Positions 1-11,894 of a stretch of DNA of 64,000 nucleotides are shown here, one piece after another (position 1 is the stretch's first letter; each line of letters opens with the position of its first letter). The DNA is taken from positions 1,197,704-1,261,703 of the forward strand of contig NW_015622544.1 of NCBI RefSeq assembly GCF_000835495.1. The letters are read 5' to 3'. A program made the position numbers and the translations under genes. The DNA comes from Cladophialophora immunda (Eukaryota > Ascomycota > Eurotiomycetes > Chaetothyriales > Herpotrichiellaceae). Below the pieces are notes generated by a model. That model was not told the origin of the DNA and ran no database searches. It worked only from the letters and a program-made list of their open reading frames with translations.

Positions 1-507
1 CCCAAGAAGCACCTGTGCCCCTACCCTGACTGTTTCAAGTCCTTCTCTCAGCCAACACACCTCAAGATCCACCTTCGTTCCCACACAGGAGAGAAGCCTT
101 ATACATGCTCTGTCCCGTCGTGCAAACAAACGTTCTCGCAGCTGGGCAATCTTCGAACTCACGAACGACGGCACGTTGGCCAACGACCGAACCGTAAGAG
201 ATCCTCATCCGACCCAGGTGCCCGAGCTCGGAAGTACGAATGTAAACTCGATGGCTGCAGAGGTTTGGACGGCAATCATGGAGGCAAGGTCTTCACACAA
301 CTGGGAAACCTCAAAGCACACATGAACAAGTTCCACAAGGAGACTTTGGCAAAACTATCCGAGCAGTTTGCACACAACGAGGTGGACCCTGCACAGGCTG
401 AGCTGCGTGCCTATTTCCAGGACCTCTACAAGCATAGCAACAAGGGTATCAAAGGGAGGGGCAAAGGCCGGAAAGTCGAGGTGATTGTTAAGCCCGAGCA
501 ACCTTGA
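1..507 (+). CDS. C2H2 zinc-finger transcription factor, Azf1-like (5' truncated)
   Basis: Frame 1 is open from the first base to a TGA at 505-507, giving the last 168 residues of a protein that starts outside the window. Three C2H2 fingers are visible: CPYPDC with a HLRSH end, a second containing [14 protein letters not shown], and a third with a longer insert that ends [19 protein letters not shown]. The TGEKPY linker joins fingers 1 and 2. The [14 protein letters not shown] ending is characteristic of the last finger of the Azf1 family, so a nuclear DNA-binding regulator is likely. A basic tail ([15 protein letters not shown]) closes the protein. The third finger carries extra residues ([11 protein letters not shown]) between its Cys pair and its helix. 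Target genes cannot be read from this fragment. Confidence 0.88.
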   Translation, partial: PKKHLCPYPDCFKSFSQPTHLKIHLRSHTGEKPYTCSVPSCKQTFSQLGNLRTHERRHVGQRPNRKRSSSDPGARARKYECKLDGCRGLDGNHGGKVFTQLGNLKAHMNKFHKETLAKLSEQFAHNEVDPAQAELRAYFQDLYKHSNKGIKGRGKGRKVEVIVKPEQP

Positions 508-3500
508 AGATGTCGGAAAGACAAGGATGAATACCAACAAGTCAACCCCGGCGCGAATATCAACTGGATGCTCACCAGCTTGAATCGGCGGTCGAAGTAC
601 AGTCCGCAATCAATCACAAACATCGAACTGCTGGACAGGTCACGAATTGATCTGAACGGAGGATTCCCCAGCCAGTCACTACCGACGAGGGAGCCAAACC
701 CTATCATTCAATGAGCCTGATGGGGATTGCAGCCCGAGCGAAACACCAAGGCGAAGGTCGAGCGAGGACGATTTCGTTCGATATCGATGGATTCATTATC
801 CATCCACTACACAACCAGTCATTTCCGCGTGTTACTTCAGCTTTTCAAACCAAGGGGGATCTTTTTTTCGGAGGATGCAACGCAAGGAAAATTGTAAGAG
901 TACCAGGGCGTGCCGGAGGAGGAAAGGAGAGCTGGGAAACGATCAAGATTCGGTTCACGCAGAAAGGGTGACGGTAGGATGTATGCTCATTTGTATCGCC
1001 TGCTGCCTGTCCTGATTTGGAGCCTTTATTTTGTGCTTTTGCTTTTACCAAGTCCATAGCATGCCAAACCCGCGCTTAAAATCGCCTTGTTAAGGAGGGG
1101 CCTGTCATTACCGAGATACACCGTCCACCAGATATGATTACGACTCAAATGAACGATGAAATGACCAAAGGAAAACGAAGCTCAATAGGATGGAAAAGCC
1201 GATACCAAGAACTCTATGAATTATCCCTCTTTTGCTGCTGTCCTCACGGCCCAATTCCTGCTGTGCAGAGTTTCCTACCTTGGTGCGAGGTTCAGAGACT
1301 TTTCTTTTGGCCTTTGGAGCCGCTCGAAAGAAAGCAAGGCTGACTTTCCAGGCGATCAAGAACGGGCCTGGGGGGTAACTTGATGTTGCGCTACGGCTGT
1401 CGACCTTGTGGGATTTGGGCGACTGTTTCGGTGGACTTCCTCCAGAAGCGGGCCAAGTGTGCAAACAGGGGCCTCAATCCTGGACAGTCTCCATCTCTAT
1501 CCGTCCCTTTTTCGACACGCTTTTGGCCCGGTGCCCGCCTGACAGGGTAAGGACAACGAAGCCAACGAAAGTGAAAAGGAGACGACGAGAGATTTGTCTT
1601 TAAATCTGTGGGTCACGGAGAGCGGCAAGACACGCTGGAGCCTGGAGATATGTAGGGGACTGTCAGACACAGCGAGACGAGGCGCAGAGGGGAATGTTGG
1701 GATCCCGCTCGTCTCTCGCAGGGGCAGGGCAGGGGAAAGGGAGGGAGGGACAGCGGCCCGACCAGTGTTCGCCTCCCTCTCATTCTCCCTCTCTCTCCAT
1801 TGTCCTTCCCCCTCCAGAGCGAGGAGGACAGGCTAGACCACCAAGGTGTGTCCAAACCATCTTGCGTCACAGCCCTGGGAACATGCGGCGCGCCAAAACA
1901 GGCGATTGCCGTTGCATGCATGCATGTGGACCCCGTCTTGGGAGACATTCGCCGCCTCCCAGAGTGGCAAAGGGGGAAACTGAAGTTGCTTTTTGCGGAG
2001 GAAAGATGGTCGGGCCTGGGGGGGGGGGACGTCCGGACGGCCTCTGACAGGACGGGCAGAGGTATGCAGGGGTTCCGGAGCCCGTTGTTGTTGTCGTCGT
2101 TGTCGCCGTTGCTTGTGCGCGTGACATGGTGCCCAGTGTCCACCATACCTTGCCGGTACGGATCTTCGATAACGTCGTCCTGGCTTTTTCTCCCTTCAAT
2201 CAAGCATGTTGCCTAGGTAAGTCGAGGTCTTTTACGTCAAGGAAATTGGGGAATTGTGTCCCCTTTGTCGAGCCATTGTCAATCATCAGGCACGTTGGGG
2301 TGGTGTCTCCAAGGTTAACCATGTGGACTTTGCCTCTCTGACGATGACGGCTTGTAAGCCCCGGGGGCTGGATTTCTTCTGCTTTTCTTTTCTTTCGGGT
2401 TCTTCGCTCTTTTCCGTGTACGAAGTGATGACCGCCGGGGTGGTGTGGACGTGCGCAAGGCTGGCTGACTGACTACTGGGGCTGCTCCCGACAAGGCTGT
2501 CCCTGGACAGGGCAGAGCACAGGGATACAGCAACGGAACGCCCTGGCTCTCTCCGCAGGAATCAAGGGGATTTGGAATTTTGAATCCTGTCGGGGTCTTT
2601 CTGTGTCGGGAAGTTGGCGGTGCACCAAAAAGCATATCATTCTTCACTGCCTGCCTGAGAAAGGCGGAGTCTATAGTGGCTATTTACACTCTCCTTCTAT
2701 CTCCAGAGGTCCGTTCTCTGTAAGTCCGGTAGAGTCAGACAACAGGGGGAATCAAACAGCAACCGTCTTTTTGGGTCCGAAAAATGTAATTATTCAATAC
2801 ACCGTGACAACGCACAAGCAGTCCCTCCCAACCAGTTCCACCGCTCTTTTCCCCTCGCATGTCATGTTGTTTAGGCAGACACACCGGTCAGGCAGTCGAT
2901 CTAACGCCACGCCTTCGACGTTGCACAACAGGCCCGGTAAGGCAAGACAAGGCAAGGCGACACAGGCCAGGACAGGGGCCAGGTGAGGGCTTGGTATAGA
3001 AGGGACTTTTGACGTGGCTCGTTTCGATCGGGCGTCCAGCCTCATCCACCCACACGGCTAGCTGGTGTGAGAGAGGGAGGGGCAACTTTTGAAAGGATAT
3101 TCGATAGGCAAAATCCCTCGAAGCCGACGGCACAGGGATCCCCAGATATCTTTGCATCTACAACGTAGGCAATCAGGAACCGCGGCGAGCGATTGTCAGC
3201 GCACGACCCATGTGCAGTCCCCCCCTCCCCCGGGTCAAAACTCACCAGTTCGTTCTTTGCCGTCGGCGAGGAGAGACAGCCTTGAGTCCTCTTGGAGGAG
3301 CCCACCGCCACGAGAAAGGTTCGGTAACCAGGGGTTCAATTTTTTTTTCTCTACCCTTCCGTCGCGGCCCTCATCCCCTTGCACGTGTGCATTGTAGGAC
3401 AGCAGCATAGGAGGCCGAGAGGCGAGAGGCCGTTGAGGAGAGGCGGCCTCAAAGAAGATAAAGAAGAGAGAAAGGGTCCCAAGGCAAGCGCGTTGCATCA

Positions 3501-6155
3501 TTTGTGTTACTTGGAACCCTTTTGTCATACCATACCATGACCATTCCATCCCCCGTGCTGCTCTCCCATTTCTCGTCCCAAGGCATTCCTGCGAAGTGGT
3601 GAACCCCCGACCAAGCATTGATTGTCCAACGGATCCATCCTGTAAAGAAAATGAGGCAAGGCTGCTGTCTTGAGGTGGACCAAGCAATTAGTCATTTTTC
3701 GTCGTTGGGGGCCAAGGAGTAGCGCTGACGATCGTCTCCTGAGCATTGGATTATTAACACCCGTCGAGACTCCTGCGGCATTCTGCAGGGGAGGGGGGGG
3801 GGGTTTGGGCGGGGGATGGCATGAGGTCTGAGGTGTGAGATGAGGTTGAATTGGCAGCAATGACCAGCGCCTGCGTGGGCCAATCTTTCAGCCTCGTGGG
3901 TTGTGTCACCACCCTGCTCCCCCGTCCTGGACGAGGATGCACTCTGCAATGAGAGGGCTGTTCCCTTAGCCTCGGATTCTGTGCTGCATGTCAGAGGGAG
4001 AGAGAGAGGGAGCGGGATTGTGGCATGCCCCAGCAGAGAGACACAGGCGGTGGTCGAATGCCCCCAATACCGAGAGGTGCCGTCCACGCTAGGTCGATGG
4101 CGGTACGTCCCTTGTTCCATCATATGTAACCTCGCATTCTGTCCCTGGGTTAGCGCGCAAGCCGACGAAATATTCACCTCGCCTTGTTCCCACTACTTGG
4201 GTCTCTGCATGAGAATGGCGCATTTTCTCGACGCAGGCGGGAAGTGACCGGAGCGGGGGGGCCACTCGTCCCTCCGGGGTCACCTTTCTCCAATGCTCGA
4301 GGCACTACGGATCAAGGAACCGTATGGTCTACGAGAGCCAGACGAGACAGGGCCACAACAACAGTGAGCCGTCTGCTGAACAGAGATGTGGCGGACATGC
4401 GTGCACGATCTACCTGGTCATCAAGGGGGTGGCGACAAGGCGGGCACACGAGAAGAAAGATGAACCGTGATGATGCTTGAGGCCGGCTGATTGACGCTCC
4501 CGGAAGATTGCACGCCCGTCACTGACGTGGGAGGAACCTTGATCAGGCGAGGACGAGTGGCATGCACTCAGCTACAGAGGTGATTGGCATGATGTGCTCA
4601 CAGAAATCCAGGATAGGAAAGGGGAAAGAACAAGACCCAGTAATATCAGACGCGGGCGACGCATTCTGGAAACCACGCAGGTAGTTATTCCCGTGGCATC
4701 CTCGTCCATCACACGATCCCCGGGTGGTAAGAATAGGAGAGCACTCTCTCATCCTTCGATCACAAAGCGGAGACTGGTGTCCTGGACGTGGGATGCGCTT
4801 CGTCCCATTCCAAGCATGAGGAGTGAGGAGGATACAGAGAGCGAATTAATTCTCATCCGGCTCGGGCGGTTTGCTCAGAGTTGCAAGGCTCCACCGTCGT
4901 GCCGCTTTTGTCCCAGCCACCTTTTCGGGCACTGGCCACTCGGAACTAGCGCCAGGAATGGAGATGGCCGCTAGAAGTGCGCTAGAAGCGCGCTAGAAAT
5001 AGCTTCTAGAAGGTCGGTAGAAAGGTGCCATTGGCGCTAGCAAAGTCAAGTCCGACAGCCACGACAGGGGTGGGATTGACCAATCGCAATGCCGCATTCG
5101 AGCAGGCGTTCAGCTGGACTGAGAAAAAGAGCCAGATCATGGAATCCCGTTTCGCTCTCCCACGCTACGAAGCCCCCTTCTCTTTCGGCCATGCATTGGT
5201 CGCCGCCGCCCTCCTCAGCCCGAGTCCGGTGCAGTAACTGATAGCTGCGGAATCCAAGGGCTGGTAAGCTTCACGCTTTCCCAGACGAGGTGGTCCACCT
5301 CATCACGACTATTAAAGGCTTGGTGGGTTGGAAGTTTCTTTTTCTCCCCGTGCCAGCAAATCTCAAGACACTCTCGCAACTCGTGGATGGAGGCATTGAC
5401 GCAGGAACAGGCATGGGATCCGTCTCGCACCCGCACTTTCGCAATGGATATCGGACCGCTTCAAACCGAACACGCCACACTTGCCCCGTTCCGCCCAAGG
5501 TTACGCTCGGTAATCTTGGCTTTGTCTCCAGAACATCTCCTCTTTCGTTCGGGGGAGGAGTTTGGGCTGGAAAGGGTGTGGATAAGGCTGTCTGCTCCAA
5601 TGCAATGCAAGGTACTAGGTTGTGGGCATGCACCCCTACCCTAGTCTTGCAAATCCAGTGGGGGGACCTTGTATTCAAGAGTGGAAATTTGTCAATGTTG
5701 GCTAGCTGACCTGCTGACCATCGTCATGATTGGTGGCCTCGATCAGAGTTGCCTTCCATGTTCGCCTCTTCGAGGTCTCTTATGGCCCTGTGATGTCCCA
5801 GGAAGCGAACGATCGACCCTTACTATCATGGTAGTGCGTTCCATCCCGCTTCGGAGGCCGCCGCCACTAACCTCGACTACTCAATTCAGCATGGTAAAAC
5901 CGCAATAGACCTTGCGATTGACCCGACCCTTGCCTCGAGATGGCAATGCCGTTGCAAAGCCGCGGTGGGACGACTCTCACCATGACGGCAATGTTGAGAA
6001 ACCACCTGTCTCCTGTTCCCTAGGCCACATGACCGCTGATCAGGGAACGCCGACGGCGTGGTGTGCTGCACGAGACAATTTTATGCAGGAAAGCCTGGCG
6101 TCTGATGTGGTGGATTGAAGCCCACTCTCAGATGAACTGACCGCTTGTTTCCTCT
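508..6155. other. 5.6-kb gene-free stretch between two convergent 3' ends
   Basis: No reading frame here has family similarity or coding character. The longest frames (for example 1613-2203 and 3692-4177 on the minus strand) are low-complexity and Pro/Ser/Arg-rich. It contains pyrimidine and purine tracts, a GTT/GTC-rich run near 2078-2120, G-runs near 2019 and 3790, and the CTAGAA repeat at 4966-5023. Part must be the 3' UTR of the zinc-finger gene and of the FAD carrier, but 5.6 kb is long for an interval bounded by two 3' ends. Non-coding transcripts or a rapidly evolving gene cannot be excluded. Confidence 0.6.
4966..5023. repeat. CTAGAA motif repeated at about 11-bp spacing
   Basis: CTAGAA begins at 4971, 4982, 4993 and 5006, followed by GTAGAA at 5017. 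Spacings are 11, 11, 13 and 11 bases, close to one helical turn. The fourth copy sits in the palindrome CTTCTAGAAG, which has the TTCnnGAA arrangement of a heat-shock element. This may be a small degenerate tandem repeat or a binding-site array. Confidence 0.6.
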
Positions 6156-7191
6156 TTACAAGGGCCTCTCCCCTTTCCGCGCCACCCCCGTGGCCATGGC
6201 AGGTTCCTCCTCCACATCCCCAAACATCCTCGGCAAAATCCACCGAGTATTCTCATACACGAGGAAAGTAACACATGTACTAGGGACCACCCGCAGAAGG
6301 TTGGGAAAGAGACCTTTGTAATAGCCCACGAACCCTTCGTTGCGCCAAATCTGCTTGATCAAGGCAATGACACCTGGGCCCCTCACATGGGTTGTCGCAC
6401 TTGGGTCGTAAGTCTGCAGCCTGGCTCGCACCAGTTGATGAGGATAAGTCACGGTCCCAGCGAAGACCTTTGACAACGAGGAAGCCATTATTGTATCTAG
6501 GTTAGAGAGTGGCTGGTCTCTCTTGGCCGTCTTACGCCATAGCTTGAGCTTCTCGTAAGCCACAAAATACAGCGAACCATGGCTGACGCCGACCAGCGTA
6601 GGAGTTAGGCCATGAAAGAACCCACGGAAGCCTTCTGTTTTGTATATTGCTCGCAATCCGAACATCAAACCCGGATATGCTCCCGCTTGAGAGGCGGAGG
6701 TGGAAAGCATTCGCGTCTTTACCACCCAGATTGGATTCGTAAGTATCGCAGCGAGCAGGCCAGACGCAGAGGAGGCCGTGAGGTAGTCGACAGCTGTGAG
6801 ATGTTGACCGGCCGCATAGCCTCGGAGGTTTCGGATGGCATCTTGAGCTTCACGGTACCACAAGAAGTACAAAGCCCAGCCAGCAGAATTGCCCACCAGA
6901 TTGGGGCTCAGTCCTCGGTACAGTGCTGCGAGCCGACTGGGGCCTTCATTTCGCAAGATGTCTCGAAGAACAGCTCGAGAGGAATTTAGGAGAGGGTGGG
7001 CAGAAGTGTCGACTAATCGAGCATATCAATAGGATGGTCTCTTGACGTTCCGGGGCATCACACATACCCTGCAACCTCGTTTTGATGATATCCAAAGGGT
7101 GGACAATCACGGTGGATATGAGGCCGGCAGACAAGCCTGCAATGGTCTCAATGGAAGCAGGTGACAGTCCATGGCTGCGCTGGGACGTCAT
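6156..7191 (-). CDS. flx1: Mitochondrial FAD carrier (Flx1-type, SLC25 family)
   Basis: Two exons: 7191-7068 and 6973-6156, with an intron from GTATGT to CTCGAG, giving 313 residues, the usual size of a mitochondrial carrier. Three carrier repeats are visible. The first has the canonical PLDIIK at residues 32-37, followed by TRLQ. The second has the altered signature NPIWVVKTRM and the third YPHQLVRARLQ. These two degenerate signatures, with RGLSPNLVGNSAGWALYF, are the hallmarks of the Flx1/SLC25A32 branch, which moves FAD (or folate in animals) across the inner mitochondrial membrane. It is transcribed away from the sterol desaturase gene. The C-terminal tail after the last helix is short and charged. 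FAD versus folate specificity is inferred from family only. Confidence 0.9.
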
Positions 7192-8000
7192 GAGCTCAAG
7201 GTTCGGGAAGATAAGCGAAATACTCGAAGATTCAGACGACTAAGGAATAGGGAAACGACTGAAAGTGGTTGTTGCACCGAGCTCGAACACCATCTTCAAG
7301 GAAGTCGAGTCGAGACAATTGAAGGACAATGGCTAGAGCGGCATGCGTGCGTTGGCGGCTACAAGCAAAGGAGCGCGAGGATGCTGTGGTACAGTGACTC
7401 TGTGTTCATGGCTGTCCAGATGGAATTTGATGGTCTCACAAATTGTCGGTTGATGACGCAGGGAGAAGCGACGAACAGGGCCGAGGAAGATGTTCGCTGA
7501 TGGCAAGTTAGCCGGAGCCTCACGTGCTGGCTCTTGGCATTACGGTGAAGCACGCCACTTCTCGGATGTTGTCACATATTCCCTCCACTCGATGCTTTAA
7601 TGCTCCAATGCCGTCGTTTATCACCTCCACAAGCTGCGCAAGCTACGCGGAAAAAAAGGGTCTGAGCAGGTCACCGCCAATCCTAGAGCCAATTGTCAGG
7701 CTGGACTGAGGCAGATGCTCTCCACCTCCTCAGACAAATAATTTCAACTGCTTCCGCTATCGGGTTTTCGGATCGTCGAGATGCCATTTCACGCCACTTC
7801 CTGAACTCCTTATGTAGCGAACTCTGGACGACGCTGCAACACTCTCTTTGAACCTAAGAACCATCCGAACCGCATCAACAGTCCCTTTGAATTGTCATTG
7901 GCGTTGTCGGTCAACGTCTCCAACTCCTCGGGCGAGCAGAGCAACAGAATTTCCGCTGGAGAGGTGACGCGACGCCTGCCTCTCTTTCACGCTCCTCACC
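7192..8000. promoter_or_regulatory. Shared upstream region of flx1 and erg3
   Basis: An 809-base interval lies between two divergent start codons, so both promoters and 5' leaders must lie here. I see no clear TATA box near either start. A CACGTG hexamer lies at about 7519-7524. No convincing coding frame is present; the frame running into 8001 from upstream begins with TTG. Confidence 0.6.
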
Positions 8001-9134
8001 ATGGACATCATCCTGGAAATCGTGGACACCCTCCTACTCGATCGCATCTACGCGACATTATTACCCGCCAGTCCATCGTCTTACGTCGAACAGAAATTCA
8101 ACAATGCCACGACGACCACTTTCTCGAGTATGCGGGAAAGCGCGACCTCTACGCCGCAATATACATACATCTATGAACCTGCTTCACGGCTCATCAGCTT
8201 GGACCCGACTGAATGGACCTACAGCAGCTCATGGCCTCGCGACAACATTTTCAGACAAGGCATCAGCCTGTTCTTTATAGTTTGGTGAGCTTGAGATCGC
8301 TGCCTTGCAGTCGATACATGTCTGTATACTAACACTTGCTGGTCTAGGTTTTTTGGACTCATTCTCTACTTCCTCTGCGCCTCGCTTTCATATTACTTTG
8401 TCTTCGACAAGGCCACCTTTAAACATCCCAAATACCTCAAGAATCAGATCCGCATGGAAATCAGCCAAGCCAATCGCGCCATGCCGCTGATGTCGCTCTT
8501 AACCGCACTCTGCATGCTGGCCGAAGTGCGTGGCTACTCCAAACTCTACGACCTTCCCAGTGAAGCTCCTTTTGGATGGTACAACGTCCTCCAATTCCCT
8601 TTCTTCGTCCTCTTCACCGACCTCTGCATCTACTGGATCCATCGCGGCCTACACCACCCGCGAGTCTACAAAACCCTCCACAAGCCACATCACAAATGGA
8701 TCGTGCCTACGCCTTATGCTTCGCACGCTTTCCACCCTCTCGACGGGTTTGCGCAGTCCATACCATACCATCTCTTCCCCTTCCTGTTTCCGTTGCAAAA
8801 GTTCGCCTACATCGCTCTTTTTGTCTTCATCAACATCTGGACTATCTTCATCCACGACGGCGAGTACTACGCCAACTCTCCCTTGATCAATGGAGCTGCT
8901 TGTCACACTGCGCACCATTTATACTTTAACTTCAATTATGGGCAGTTCACCACGCTGTGGGATCGACTGGGCGGAAGTTATCGAAAGCCAGATGAGGAGT
9001 GGTTCAAGCGGGAGACGAAGATGGGGCAGAAGGAATGGGAAAAGCAGAGTCGAGAGATGGAAAAAATTGTAAAAGAAGTTGAGGGGCGGGACGATAGGGG
9101 TTATCTGACCGAGGATGTGAAAAAGGTACAGTGA
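8001..9134 (+). CDS. erg3: C-5 sterol desaturase (ergosterol biosynthesis)
   Basis: Two exons: 8001-8284 and 8348-9134 (intron GTGAGC..TAG), 356 residues. The ATG sits in a good context (CTCACCATGG). The enzyme introduces the C5-C6 double bond into episterol in the endoplasmic reticulum. All three iron-binding histidine boxes of the fatty acid hydroxylase/sterol desaturase superfamily are present: HRGLHH (193-198), HKPHH (206-210) and HTAHH (281-285). Hydrophobic segments flank residues 85-110, 150-170 and 235-260. The sequence between the boxes ([23 protein letters not shown]) matches Erg3 rather than Erg25. The tail after residue 300 is highly charged ([16 protein letters not shown]). Regulation cannot be read from the sequence. 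Confidence 0.93.
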
Positions 9135-10415
9135 TGTATCGACTCATTGTCCGACCACGCGGACTAAGATGATGGATTTGGTGCGCAAACCCTGCTAACA
9201 ATACTGCCTCTGGACACTGTGCGGTGAGTGATGGGGGCAGTCTATCATTTCAGATAGGACATTGCATCATGGCCCAAAGGGGCTTCAGTAAAAGCAAGCG
9301 ACAAGAGAATACAGTCATTCGCGGCCAAGTCTGTATCCATAGACTTCCTTTGAGGATAGTGAACCATTAATAGCTTAATCAAGAAATACTAAAAACCCAC
9401 CTCGCGCCTGCCCAAAGATAAAGTGCAATATCCATAGTGAATAGAGCGCGCCCTCTCATCTGGTGAGGAATGCATCTGAGTCGCAGCTCAGGAGGACATC
9501 TTGTCAGACTTGATGCTGATATCCCCCTTCCCCAGGCACACTCCGCGTCCCAAAGTACGCACCATTTCGACCCGTCTGTCACGGTGATCCAATGTCCAGC
9601 TCTGAATCCACCTAGAGATAGTCCGTGGCCCGTGGCCAAGGCGTCCTCTTCCCACACGATTCAGCCCGGTCACTGTTCGGTTCTTCTCCAGCGCCGCGCC
9701 TTGTGTAAGACACTCCACCAGCGCCCTCTTCGGCGACAATAGGATAGATAATGAATAAGCCCCGGATCGAGGCCAAGAGAACCGCGGCAATTGCCTGGCC
9801 ATCGGTTCCCTTGATGGTGGGGGCCCTTCTGAGCAAGGTTGACAAAAGGTGCCCTCCCCCCTCGAGACACTGCAGACTGGGATTGGTGGCTTAGTGCCAT
9901 GCCCGGTTGCAAACCAGCCTACTATGAGCCGTCCCGTTGGGATTCCGTGAGCGGAACGAAGTGTCCTGCGGGATCTTGATCGCTTGTTGGGGAGTCCGGT
10001 GGGATATGTAGATGATTTGACAGCCGGATTCGTCGACACAAAATCATGCATCCGTCGCATGATGGTCGACTTCTGGATCTGATCGCACCTTGAACTTTTC
10101 CCTGCCTGGAGAGCCGCTCATACTCTCTGTATCCAAGCGGCAAGAGAGAGAGAGAGGGAGCAAAGACAATGGAAGGTTGTAACATGGAAATGCTCCCATC
10201 GGGAGTTGATCCTGTATATGGAACCCGAGTCCAAAACACACGTCGAGACAAGGCTCTAGACAAAGCCTGAAGGAAAACTTGGACTTCCGCAGTACACCCA
10301 CCATATATCAAGCGCGTACCACAATTGTAACAGGCAAGCCCAATGCTTCGAACACGAAGTCGGCTCAAACATAACGCCCGTAGTCCTTCAAAGTTCCGTA
10401 GTCCCCCAAGTTGAA
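9135..10415. other. 1.28-kb intergenic stretch
   Basis: It lies between the 3' ends of erg3 and the DUF2015 gene. The minus-strand frames covering 9488-10368 begin with non-ATG codons and have no domain-like character. No repeat or structural RNA was seen, apart from a GAGA run near 10140-10160. Confidence 0.55.
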
Positions 10416-10882
10416 CTATGAGAACGACACGAACTTGGGGTCTCTTGGGATTCCGTCCTCACCAATCCCGTGCTTCTTGAACCGCTGTTCCATGTACACC
10501 CTCCTGGCCTCGTCAAAATTGATGCCTCTAATCTTCATCAACCTTTGGATCTCTCGCTTCGCCTTCTGGTCCAGTCCGCCTCGGCTGTCGCCTTCCATGA
10601 CATTGGAACTGAGGTCGAAGTCCGCGGAGGTGAAGCCTGACTCGACATCTCCCATGAATGAGGTTGGGAGGCGGCTATATGTGTATGGGTTTAATCGGGA
10701 GAAGAAGTCCTGCACCGGGATGGGCAGGTACGGTATCCAGCGGGCGCGAGTGAAGTACAGAACTGGAGCACAATTATCAGTACGACTCATCTGACGGTAG
10801 GGGTTTGTAAGGCCAGGCAGGTCGACATACCTGTCGAGAGAGCGATGGAGAAGAAAAGGACCGAATAGAGGATGTATGCCAT
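10416..10882 (-). CDS. DUF2015 family small membrane-anchored protein
   Basis: Two exons: 10882-10831 and 10762-10416, joined across a 68-base intron (GTATGT..CCAG), 132 residues. Exon 1 encodes a hydrophobic N-terminus (MAYILYSVLFFSIALST) that looks like a signal anchor. The rest fits the fungal-specific DUF2015 family: YFTRARWIPYLP, SRLPTSFMGDVESGFTS, a GDSRGGLD segment, then a conserved block with FDEARRVYMEQRF and the ending DGIPRDPKFVSFS. No biochemical function is established for the family. An alternative start at 10790 inside the intron would lose the hydrophobic segment and is less likely. It is divergent from the ribosomal gene eL28. Confidence 0.82.
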
Positions 10883-11317
10883 GATCGCGCTGCTGGTCTC
10901 TCTTTCAATATCGGCAGATGTTAGGCGGGGTCCTGAATGACTGAGTTAGATCGTAGACAAGTGTGAGGCTTCTTATCGCAATAATCATAGTATGGTGCCC
11001 ATTATGAGGTTCGCGCGATGTCGCTATTTGCAGCAAGGTCAGCGTGAAGCTGCGAAGTCAAGTTTGAGGCATTTGGTGTTGGCCTGGTCTTGGGGCTCGT
11101 TGTCGTCAGCCTGCTGCGGCGAGTGTCGGACGTGCTCGGCATGTTGGTCCACGCTCAATGCTCCGCCGTAGAGTAGCGCCAAGCCGGAGAATATCGCAGC
11201 CAATGGTGCTCCTGCGCACAGAAGCCATTGCCATCAGACACAAATCAACCAAAAAGTTCGAGACTGTTCCAAGTCTGAGAAAGCTCGACAATCCCGACCA
11301 GTTTCCTCGCCGTCACG
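10883..11317. promoter_or_regulatory. Divergent promoter region: DUF2015 gene / eL28
   Basis: The 435 bases between opposing start codons must carry both promoters. No unambiguous TATA box or ribosomal-protein-gene element was recognised. Confidence 0.5.
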
Positions 11318-11894
11318 ATGTCTGAACGCGCAAACATCTCCAGCGACCTCATCTGGGAGGTTGTCCGTAAGTCCACACCAGTGACTCCATTCTATGCCTC
11401 AGGATGCTAATCGACCCGACCGTAGGAAACAACAATGCGTTCCTGGTCAAGAGGAAGTCCGGCGGTGGTGTCCAATTCTCCCGAGATCCTTTCAACCTCG
11501 TCAACAAGCACTCGAAAAAGCACGCCGGCTTTGTGAACGACAAGGCTGTGTCCATCCAACCCAATGAGAAGGGAGGAGTTTCGTTGGTGACCAAGAAGTC
11601 CGGATCATCGCACAAGCCTTCATCGCACTACAACACCCACGCTTACGGAAAGACCACCTCGAACCGGAAGTGAGTTTCCCGCGCTTGTACAAGGCTGCAA
11701 TGGAGGAGGGGAGCTGACCAGTCTACAGGATCTACAAGAATGTGGCAGATGCAGTTGGCAAGAGATCATACCGTGGCGACCTGAACAGAGATGCTGTTGC
11801 CCGTGCCAGTGCTCTCAAGGACTCCCAGCGAACGAAGAAGGATACTCCGGAGAAGAAGCCTCGAGGGCTCAAGGGGAGGAAGACAGAGGCATGA
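11318..11894 (+). CDS. rpl28: 60S ribosomal protein eL28
   Basis: Three exons: 11318-11366, 11426-11669 and 11729-11894, 152 residues. The introns are short (59 bases each, GTAAGT and GTGAGT donors). The early intron after 16 codons is typical of ribosomal protein genes. The sequence begins MSERANISSDLIWEVVRNNN and continues AFLVKRKSGGGVQFSRDPFN, which is diagnostic of the eukaryotic L28e family. The C-terminal third is Lys/Arg-rich (GKRSYRGDLNRDAVARAS, KKPRGLKGRK), as expected for rRNA contact. It is a structural component of the large cytosolic subunit. The protein is absent from Saccharomyces cerevisiae but retained in filamentous fungi. Note that yeast RPL28 names a different protein (uL15). 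Confidence 0.93.

Noticed and set aside
1613..2203. 196-codon minus-strand frame
   Set aside because: Low-complexity Arg/Ser/Pro sequence from C/T- and G-rich tracts, no family similarity.
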